A stretch of DNA of 64,000 nucleotides, from positions 5,394,001 through 5,458,000 of the forward strand of contig JAZARR010000088.1 of NCBI GenBank assembly GCA_037389465.1, in the 5' to 3' direction. Shown here piece after piece: positions 47,520-64,000 of this stretch. A program made the position numbers and the translations under genes. Below the pieces are notes generated by a model. It searched no databases and was not told the origin of the DNA. It saw only the letters and a program-made list of their open reading frames with translations. Origin of the DNA: Baylisascaris procyonis (Eukaryota > Nematoda > Chromadorea > Rhabditida > Ascarididae). Numbering within the stretch: the stretch's first letter is position 1; every line of letters starts with the position of its first letter.

Positions 47520-50025
47520 ACTCCTAAAATCACTGTTTTTTTTTTGTCTCGAAGATACTGCGTAGATGAAGCAGCAAGTCGATTAAGACGCCATCCATAA
47601 AAGATTCATGTGTGGCTAAGTCAAAAAATACTAAAAATTTTACTCATCTCGTCTTTATCCCTTTCGAAAATGTCATTAATATTACAGAAACACCGGAACT
47701 GCATGAAATGTCCGTACACTATGTGCAGTCGAAGAACCTGATCTTAAGCAAATATCGATTGCACCGACCAAACTGCAACTCTATCTTTAAGAAACGCAAA
47801 TCTTTAGGTTGATTCGGAATCGGCCTTGTTTGTTGAATTGAGATCTTTGAGTTAAAGTTATCAAATTGTGCAAATTTAGATCGCTTTCCACACGATTTAG
47901 CGGTGAGAAGTTTTGAACGGTGGACTCTTTTTTTTTGGAAACGAGCCTAGAAAAATAATACAATAAAGGATTTTCTTTTTTCAAATTCGCTTTTTATTGT
48001 GAGCGAGCGCATGGAAAGGGATCAACTAAGATTCCTTTTTCCATTGGATGCGCAACAACGCTGCAGTTCCATCTAGGCCTTATTAGTCATTGCGTTGTTG
48101 TTGTTGCGAAATTGGCACTTGAGAAAGGCGATTCAGCGTTTAGCTACTGTTGCAATTTAACGTTCCGATGTGATGTTGCTATAAAAGCCGATCACTAAAT
48201 AGCATCGAGTAGTGATTAAACTGCGTAGGATAAATATGTAGTAAGTAATGTCACTTCACTAAAGCATCTCCATATATATGTAAGGGTGATCGGGGAAGTC
48301 ATCTTCCTTATATGGGGGGTTGGGGCAGATTTAGCGAAGGTTATTACATACCCGCTGTGGTGAATTTCTATTAGTGTGCCCAAAGCGCTATTCGCCTTCT
48401 ACGATATTTCGGGCAAAAGTTGTGGCCGCGTAAAGCGAAGAAACCCACCTCCTCATTTCCTGGGAAATTATGAGTGAAATCACAATTTCATCTCTTATTT
48501 TGGTACTTGAACATATTCATTTCCTTCACAGTGCCGATGATCTTTTTTTTTTCACATGGCTATTTGTGTTGCCTCGAATCTCAAAGTTTGATGCCGCAGA
48601 TTTTGGTGTCTCAAGTCTCAAGGGGCAATTTTCAAATTCTGCAAATTCCGCTCTCTTAAAACTTCCCACCATTTCATTTTGCCTCACTTCCTCTTATCGG
48701 CCGATTTTCCTCCCCATCAATCAACATCAGAATTCAAATTTCCTTCTGAAATATCTAAGATTTTATGTGCCTTCTAATATTGCAGCACGTTTTTCTTTTA
48801 TAATTCCTAGATGTGGTGTCTTGGAATATGCATCTCTTGAAATTCCCGAAATTTGCATATTACCTCATTGGGAAGAAGGAGGGTAAAAGGAAAGGAGAAA
48901 GAAGGTTTGCTGATATATGCTTCCCATCTGAATTTGATTTAGTTTTGTGTGACAAAGTTTTATTGCCAAAAATTTTTATTTTATTATTGTTTAAGTGGCA
49001 TTATATTTCAATAAAACAAAATAGAAATTACAAAAAGAGTTCAACAAGCATAAACTACATACACAATTACAGCAATCCATCACTTGCACTCGCTTCTTAG
49101 AATACCGATAATGGCATCACTTCGTTGACACCATCACCATCTAAGTGCAAAAGAGTTCAGATGAGGAATCTTTTCGATACCTTAAGTAGTCTAGCAGAAT
49201 TTGTCTAATGAATAATGTAGACACAACTCTCAATCACGACTAAAAAGCATCTTTATATTCTTCAGAAAGTTCATTGAAATGCATTAAGTCGTTTAGAAAG
49301 GCTGCTAATAAAATCTCACAAGAATTATAAACGAAACACCATCAGCAAACAAAAATAAATCTTTCAGTAATTTGAAAGAAACAGTAAACCGTTTTGACGG
49401 AAAAACTAAACAAACCCGATCGCATAATATGAATATATTAGACAATCGGGTTATTCCAACCCGACAAAGCCAAACAATCACATAAAACATGAAATAAAAT
49501 AATACCTGAAAACATAAAAATAAACCGTATAAAGCAGGAATGTCACGAAATTTTGGATATTGCTGCAGATCATACAGAGTATGAATTCACATATGAAATC
49601 AATGAGCAACGAATAAGTTATGATCAACTGATGGAAATATGAGGAAACAATGAAAAAAAAAAGAAGCAAACGAAATCAAAATGGGCCTCAAAAGGAGGTG
49701 AAGGATTTGAGAATAAAGCAAATTTTACTTTGCCGTCAACGTAGTTTCAAAAAGAAATGACCTGATATGAAAATGATAGATGGCCTATAACCGAATGATT
49801 TATGTGCAGTTTGCTCAAAGCTAGAAATAGCTAAACTTTGAAAGATCATCTATTTAAAGCAACAGAATTAGCTAGCCCTAATCTAGGGTCGATGGATTTT
49901 TGAATTTCAACATAACACTGCGGTACTCATTAAAAGAGGTATCATAAAAAACGGTTATGTTATATTTCACTTTTCTTCCTCGTAATGTTTAGGAACGACA
50001 AAATACAGACTAAGTCTTTTTTTCT
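47520..50025. other. Intergenic region between convergent genes
   Basis: About 2.5 kb between the end of the plus-strand membrane protein gene and the 3' end of the minus-strand zinc-finger gene. A 138-codon forward open frame (48470-48886) has no recognisable motif. AATAAA motifs for the plus-strand gene occur near 47961 and further right. Confidence 0.45.
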
Positions 50026-53000
50026 TTAGTCGCAATACGCAATCCTTAGCAGTGTTCTTGAAGCATGAAGTTTCTGGAGGGGATAAACGTAACTTGCAAG
50101 AACAAAGGACAAATGATTCGATAAAATACAACAAGAGGGGCAGTCGAATTGGAGGCTTACCACTGACTTTGCTCGGAGACAAGCGTAGGGAAACATTTTT
50201 TTACAACGATGAGCATAACATCAGCTGCACTACACATATTAAAATCTCGTGTGATCTTTGGCTCCATCACATCATGTGATTTCGTACAATGCTCGACGAT
50301 ATCCGTTTCTTCAGCGCACGTTAGCTTGCATTGTTTACACCTAAATTTTGAAAATGCCTTATTGAACAATGCCGCAATGATTTCCAAACAGTTGACATGT
50401 ACACTTAACAGGATTTCCCCTTGCCTGTAGTCCCTTCCATCCCTTCACTCTCACGCTAGGTGATAAACTGTGTATGGAATGTTTTCAAAAATATTGCAAA
50501 AAACTTTCCAGCTTCAATCCTACAGATACTGTTTCTCATTGTTGATCACTACTTGCCAACGCTGTGGAGAGTCTTGTCCTCTTTAGAGGTGTTGATGATT
50601 TGATGAGAAATTTGAAAAGATGCTAGTCTGAGGAAGCTTTAGGATAGACCTAGTGAAATTTCTTGGCCGAGATTCGGTGGAGGAAGAAAGATTTCGTTGG
50701 TGACATGCGGTCTCTCATTTCTTCGGCAAAGGAGAACTTCCGCTTCAAATGCAATTCTGCGAGTTTCTAATCAAGGCGCTGCAGTTGTTTGGAAACAGTT
50801 CCCTAACGATAGACCCCTAGAACACTCCATCAAGTACCCAGCATCTCGTTTCTTGGATGCAAATCCTTTTTTGATTCGGGGTTGTCGTTCTTCCCTGGCG
50901 CGTCTTAGTGTGCTTCCCATAAAGGCATCATTTCTTCTCCTTCTTGGTGACAACATCTTGCAGCTACTCGATGGCTATCGAAAAATAGCTGTTGATGAAT
51001 CTCGGCTAGTTCAAAAAGACAAAAAGATACCCCCGCGGTACTTGTTTAGTACTATTTTATCAACATTACAAGCTCGAGTTCACATTTTTACATCTCTCAT
51101 GGGCTGACTCAGTTGTAACGGAAGTAACAATAAAACCCAGTATTCAATTTCCTGCCATCAAAGCCAAATATCTCGATAAAAACAATAATCATTTTTGTAT
51201 CCTAACATTTAACACAAACATATATCGAAGGAAATTCGTGAAGCAGAGCTTCTCTTTTAGGATCTGTTCGAAAAAAAAACTTCCTGAAACTTTAATGAAT
51301 TGCCGGCTTTCATTCCTTTTCCACCTCCTCCCACCTCTTAGAGTAACATAGATGCCAAAATTGTCCCTCCTCTGCCGAAACTAAAGGGTATTTTCAAAGA
51401 TGGTGCATACTTGACATGAGTCATAGGACTTCATAGGCCATTTCAAGCATATACTTCGCGCTTAATCGAGAGGATGATTTAAAAGAAACCTTTTTATGGA
51501 TAAAGAAAACAGTGGGTGAAAAACAAGATGTCGGATTTTTTGAAGTTTTTTTTTTTCACACACAAAACAAAAGAGTGCCACATATCTTCCCTCCCCGTTC
51601 CGTAACCCAACAATTTTTCCCGTTCCCGCAATATTGCAACTTTCCTTTCCAACTCTATTCCCCCAGCTGATCCATTATCATCCGTCGGACTAGCAGTTTT
51701 TTCCATCCAAAAATCTTAGCTATGGAAGGGTTGTACCTTGACAATTCTTCCTGAACGGCTGATATTATAGCCGATGATTCTGTTCTCGTTGTGGATATTC
51801 GCTGCTAGACAATCAAGTACGTAGTTAGAAATTTGGGTAATTTAGGGTAGAGATTTAGGTAGATAGGTAGAAATTTACAAATACTTTCGAAAGAACAAAC
51901 CTGAAATAAGGATGTGAATGAGCATGACGTGAGATACACGTTTTCTGTGCACTGACACTTTTCATGCAGAGGGCACATGTGACCTTCGTTAATGATTTAC
52001 TTTCGATATTTTTACAAATTCTATCGATAATCTGCAATGAAACATCTATATTGTCATATTTAATAGGTGCTCATATTGAGTACATAAATAAACAAAAAAT
52101 GTGAGGAGTGATTTAACACCCTTGACATTCGCTATTTCATCCCATATGAACATAGTTAGTGGAAAACATTTATTCGATGAGTATAACTATAACTTCTCAA
52201 CAATTCAAAATAAGTTAGAATTTCGAAAGCTGTAAACTTTACAGTTTTCTAATAGGTCTACTTCTGGTCACACCTACATATATAACTCCTCTCGATAATC
52301 CCGCATGTGGATTTTTTGCAGAATAGGACACGGCATCTATGAAGTTTTTGCCGTGGCCCATGGTCGTCCCTAGTTTATGGCAACCTTATTTTTGCGTTGC
52401 CTCCCCCTCTCTCTATCCTCTGCGAATGTGAAAGCTTTTCAGAATACCTGTTCAAGCCGTTGAAATTTAAAACTTGTGTAATGATGGATTCGCAAAGGAT
52501 CGACGAGACAGGGGAAAGGTGTTGTTCCCGTATATGCAAGAGATACCTGTCCCAAGTTTCATCTTTCTGTACTCACTTAGTATGCTGAAGGCTTAGTTCG
52601 TGATGTGTTCAATAACCTTCAAAAAGGAAACTTGTATTGGTTAGATGAGCGCGATGCGCTGATACGATACTTTTGCACCATAATGCGATAATATTTGCAA
52701 AACCTAAAGCAGCGATGCTTTATATCGGCTTCTTGTCTAATATATAGAGTTGAGAATGAGATGCAAGTTGTAATAATTAAGCATGTTTGCTTTGCGTGCC
52801 GGGGTCTTATTGAAATGAAATTCAAAAGTATATGCATAGCTTCGCATTAAATCTACCCTACTACAAAAAAGGTTCTGCGTTATGTTCCAAACCAATGCAC
52901 TATGTTCCATACGCGTATATTTTGTAATAAATGAACGGTTTTGCATAAATCTTCTAGTAAATAGAATGGACAGAGCACCGATTTTATAGATAATCACTAA

Positions 53001-56000
53001 TGCGAATGCTAAGAAAAATGGCCATTTTTTATCGCCACATTATTTTGCAAATATTTTTGTTTCGATTCCAATAATATCCTATTCAAAAAAAAAAGAATGG
53101 TAAAATTGCCAGCTGAAAGATACAGAGAATTGAACAGCTGAAACAATGATTTCTTCCGGCTCTGAAGTAGAAAAACGCTATTTTAGATAAAGCTGGATGA
53201 TATGTGCGTATCTTGGAAGTGATGTTGTCGCTTGCTATTACTGAGGTCATTGAGCTGAAGTTGGCAATTGCTGAATGCTGGAATAAGAATAGAAAGTTTG
53301 CCTTGAAAGGGAAAATGGGGGATAGGATTTAGGGCTAAAAAAAAAACCCAGCAAAAATGACCAAAATATGTCTCCCTCTAGTCCAAAACACTTCCACAAG
53401 AAATAGACAACAATAGAAGAACGTACCTCATTGTAGCCAACACGTGTCTTAGCAGTTGCTCTCGGAAAACATTTCAATAATATATTCGATAAGTTGGCCA
53501 TATCACGACGATCTTCGAAGCCATCGTGACCCTATAATCAACAATTTACTTATTAGATAGCGAAGTTTTTAAAGTGATTTGTCAATAGTTTAATTCTCTT
53601 TCAATACTTGATATAGAAAATTACGATACGATGATTTGAAAACACTTAAATAATAAACTGAAAATTATTATTTTTAGCTTTAGGGTACAATTCATAGATT
53701 AAGTTCTAGTAAAGTTCATTGAACAGGAGGAGTCTTAAGTGTGTAATAGCGTTCAGCAAAAAAAAAAAAAAGAAAAAAGAATTATTTAATCGTACTGCTG
53801 CTTGATACAAGAAAATTTTCTCATTTGAAGCATTACGAATTTTACAACTTTTATAAGTTTTATAAGTTGCGAAATTACTTTATATATGAAATAACTGATA
53901 TATAATTGTTGTATGAAGTATTAATGATTTTACCTTTTTCGGGTGATGTTGTGTTATATGCGCAAACATTGCGTTATGTTCTTTTGACTCAGCGCCGCAC
54001 ATTTTGCAACGATAGAGTGCAGTATCCGAATGACTATGCACATGTGTGCGTATGCTGTGCTCACCATTTTCCACTTTCTTATGACATACTTGACACTCCA
54101 ATATTTTCTCCCTAAACATTTGTTCGATTATGTATTCCTGTGTGCTTTAAATAGGGATGATACCCTCTTATTAAAGTCGGTTATAAAAGTTTAGGGGCAA
54201 TAGAAGCCGATAAAGGATACAAAAGGGCAAGATTGAAATTAAGTTCTTTGGGAAAAGGAAACACTGTAGGTCATAGTGCAGAATGAGCGGATAGGCCGGC
54301 ATATAGAACCGAACAACGCGAAATAAGCGACTAACATCCTTGTGAGAGCATTCTGTTTCACTAGAAGGCTGACTTAAGAAAGAAAAGATCATGGCCAAAT
54401 AAGTGATTCGAAAGCAACCACATCGAACCTTTGCCTGAGTGCTTTGAGTTTGCGGTAGAAATCGATATGTGCCTTCCTCTGTCCTTTCGATCCTACCCGA
54501 TCGTCGAGACTTTCAACATCGACGTAGAGTGCTTCTTCATCATCCTCACCGTTGTCCTTACTGCTCCGTGATGCCTCAGTTTCCATGAACGTTGGGCTTG
54601 CAGATTCTATAAGTAGACACTTGAAATCTTGTAACCAGAACTCGCGCTTGCACAAATCAACTTTTTTGATAAGTAGAAGGAGGAGGATGGATAAGATATT
54701 AAAACCGTTATAATCTGCAACCTAAGGTTGCAAAAAGAGCCCATGTTCATGTAGAGGATCGAAAGAACACCGGGAAAATGTTTATGCTGTTAATCAGAAA
54801 AACGGGAGGGTTTTACATCAGAAAGCTTAGGTAAACGGTGTAATGGTGCATTTAGCTGTTGAACAGATCTTTTTCAGCTCGTAAAGTGCATCTAAATCCT
54901 TCCCAGACAAAAAGAACGAAGCAAACGAAAAACATTAAAATAAGACTGAGCTAAGCGGTCCAAAATTTCTGGAGTTGTGACGGTGTAACAATTTTACGTC
55001 ATTTCATCTACACTCAAGAAATATGTTTAAAAATTTCGATTGCGAAAACAATTCGACAAATTACCGTAAGGTGGAGAGGGCGTCGACTCGGGAGTAGGTG
55101 ATGACAGAATCGATGGTGCAGACGATTTGGGAAGCAACGAAGTTTCCTTCGCAGTTAGCTGTGCGAATTCGGGCCTTGACGTGTGTCGATCGTTGACGGC
55201 AGGTTGCTGGAGTAAGCCACCAATCGGGAGTGCATCTTCTGACAGCTTACCATTCTGAAGGGCGACCTGCATAGCCAGTAAACCGAGCTGGTCGGCTTTG
55301 AGGTTCTCAGCTTGTTTCTTACCTTCAGCTTGCAGTGTCATGAGCTGAAGCCTAGCCAACTGTGTCGCGGCCAAGGTTGAGTTCAATGAATTTGGCGACT
55401 GCACTGCCGATGGGAGATTAATTTGTTGCTGTGTTCGTGGTTGAGCATATGAAGCCAATGGTTTGGAAATTGTCGGTGCGTTCGGCAGAATCGATGATAC
55501 GTCGGCTGGCAAGCGAGCATTATTTGCGGCAAACAGAGAAGACATCCAAGGATCAGAAGTCGGAGACTGTGCCGGAGAAGTCAGCGATGTGGGCGTCAAA
55601 GCAGAGATCAGTGATGAGTCGGAAAGCATAGAGGGGATAAAGGACGGTGAGCAAGATGGCGTCGCTCGAATGGCGTTGATTGCAGCCAAATAATTATTAA
55701 TCGTCTGATGTTGGTAGAGTTGTAGTAAGGCTTGCTGTTGCTGACTCGGATCCATAAGAGGCAATTCCAGCTCGCCAGAACTACGACTGTCTCCAAATAA
55801 CCGATAAGGACGATCGTTTACGGAAGCTAGCATTAATCGTGCTATCTGAAACGGAAATGTCGATACGTTCAACTCATAACACGTTTTATATTAACGGCAT
55901 AATGCATATGCATAGTACACTCGTATAGCAAGGGTATATTCACATGGTAAGGGTATATTCACATAGCACGGATATATTCGCACGGCACACCATAAGCAAA

Positions 56001-57303
56001 CATATACTAACACCTGTATCATAAATCTAGTGATAACGTTCTTTTAGATAACACCGCTCATTCCTACCCGCAAATTAGTAACGAAAAATACACCGACTTA
56101 CAATCACATTCTGGAAAACGTAACACATAACAAGAGTAACAGTTCTTATAGTATACCATAAATTCAGGTAGAATACGAACTCTATCGTTTAATATAAGCA
56201 GAAATATTTAGCAAAATTTAAAGAAAAAGAAACAAATTAAGGAATTGTGGCAGTTAGATGTGACAGCACAAGCACAATTGGCGCTTCCGGATTGAAACTG
56301 TCAGTGATCGACACGACAGTCGAGCAGCGATGGAAAAGATGTGCGTTGTGCACTGTACAATTCTAACAGTTGCCGGCAATATATAGCAGCGCTGAAATGA
56401 ATGGCCTGCTGATAGTTAGATTTTGCAAGCAAGGGCAGAGCGGATTATAACACTGAGGCGTCGTCACCCCCCTTTTCGTTGAATGCCCACTAGCAAACCG
56501 TTGCGTTGTTCGTCGAATACATAGATGAGCACTGCTCACCACTATCCTTCCTCTATGTCTATCAAGCGTTGTTCCCATCGTATTGCGCCCAATGCACTAA
56601 CACATCAAAGCATCACATTATACCGTGTCGCTACCTGTTACCTAGATGTACGCATTCTATTTTCCCTTGCAGATCTTTGCGAAAGTTGAACAGCAATTTT
56701 TTTGCATGTATTTGCACTTGTCTGCGTTCATATTCGGCGCTTTTCAATCATTTTTCAAACCTATAACCTTAGAAAATGATATATAGAAATGAACATAAAT
56801 ATTGTGCGGGTATTAGAAAAGAAATCGGATCTGCAACGAATTGTTTTGAGATACGATATAAACGAAAGAAAACAACTCTACTTAAAACATAGCATTCATA
56901 GCATTCCAATTTCATACTCAGTAACTAATGTAGAAGAGCAACAGAACTCAGTGAAAACATAATCAATATTCAGCGTATAAAAATCAGTGCAATAATGCAT
57001 TAAACAACTTATAGATTCCCACCCTCCACCCTTTCCCACTGTTCCCTTCCACCAGAGGTGGGGTAAAAATAACAGTGCCAGAAAAGATACCTAGATCTCT
57101 AAATATTAGGTTGTCGGTTGAAAACTCAACCTATTTCAGACATCATGAGGATATCAACTTATCTGTGAATCTCAAATATTTTTTTACTAGCTTCATTCAA
57201 ATATGTGTGGTACCAATGCACCTACTTGGTAATACCTCTTTCGTTTATTGAGCAAGCTAGGCAGATTTTGATCAGTATTTAAGGCAGCTGGCTGGCTGCT
57301 CAT
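50026..57303 (-). CDS. C2H2 zinc-finger protein with duplicated finger-pair module (9 exons)
   Basis: Exons: 57303-57236, 56391-56313, 55845-55065, 54606-54429, 54111-53934, 53531-53427, 52031-51901, 50340-50161, 50092-50026. They total 1767 bases, all phases agree, giving 588 residues. The frame is open up to the acceptor at 57362, so the start may be further upstream. Order: SAAIYCRQLLELYSAQR and IARLMLASVNDRPYRLFGD (about 50-70); a long Gln/Ser/Pro-rich region; an acidic stretch; RKAHIDFYRKLKALRQR; then zinc fingers. Module 1 (about 372-458) is CQVC..HSH, YRCKMC..H..HH, then a helix ending ILLKCFPRA. Module 2 (about 481-565) is CALC..HAHSH, FRCKQC..H..SH, then a helix ending VVKKCFPTL. Probably a nuclear DNA-binding regulator (inference). 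The 56313 donor (CGT|GTCGAT) is weak and the last 22 residues are uncertain. I do not recognise the named orthologue. Confidence 0.72.
55912..55985. repeat. Short tandem repeat in zinc-finger gene intron (3 copies)
   Basis: Three copies of a unit near 22 bases, GGGTATATTCACATAGCAC and variants, in the intron upstream of the large exon 55065-55845. Confidence 0.8.
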
Positions 57304-57361
57304 CGCGATAGATGACGTCAGCGATGATCCAACTGAACGATATATTGAGTCCCAACTGATG

Positions 57362-64000
<6,639 letters not shown>

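Noticed and set aside
48470..48886. 138-codon forward open frame rich in Leu/Phe/Ser
   Set aside because: No domain or splice context; composition fits AT-rich noncoding DNA.
50697..51107. 136-codon forward open frame
   Set aside because: Antisense inside an intron of the zinc-finger gene, no recognisable motif, and no supporting signals.

Overview
The window is AT-rich eukaryotic DNA, most likely from a nematode. Genes are split into many small exons with consensus GTAAGT/GTATGT donors and short TTTCAG/TTGCAG acceptors. The recognisable genes are orthologues of PIGM, IFT74, TMEM222 and MMACHC (cblc-1 in C. elegans). Introns are longer than in C. elegans and are crowded with TA microsatellites, minisatellites and long G/C homopolymers. 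The species cannot be named from the sequence alone. All gene models below were built by hand from codons, splice sites and reading-phase agreement; no searches were run.

Layout. 105-978 (-): the 5' end of PIGM (GPI mannosyltransferase I), running out of the left edge. 979-4320: intergenic, with repeats. 4321-16512 (-): a complete 14-exon IFT74 gene (612 codons plus stop, every splice phase consistent) whose introns hold a 34-bp minisatellite, a 0.8-kb pyrimidine-rich array and a 22-bp array. 16513-17982: a head-to-head intergenic region with a strong G-quadruplex cluster. 17983-20788 (+): a complete five-exon TMEM222. 21458-22025 (+): terminal exons of an unidentified gene with a nearby AATAAA. 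24159-26635 (+): a complete four-exon MMACHC/cblc-1. 27044-27363 and 30828-32295 (+): two candidate genes for small membrane proteins. 36261-47519 (+): the 3' part of a single-pass membrane protein gene with a cytoplasmic tail of about 150 residues. A possible mariner-type transposase relic lies at 40617-40928 (-). 50026-57303 (-): a nine-exon C2H2 zinc-finger gene (588 codons plus stop) with a duplicated zinc-finger-pair/helix module. 57362-64000: no gene I can name, with a 140-bp TA repeat near the right end.

The identified genes do not form one pathway: GPI-anchor synthesis, intraflagellar transport, an RTE1-family membrane protein, cobalamin processing, and a probable transcription factor. 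The least described items are the zinc-finger protein with its repeated module, the orphan single-pass receptor-like protein, the two candidate small membrane proteins, and the very high density of long G/C tracts.
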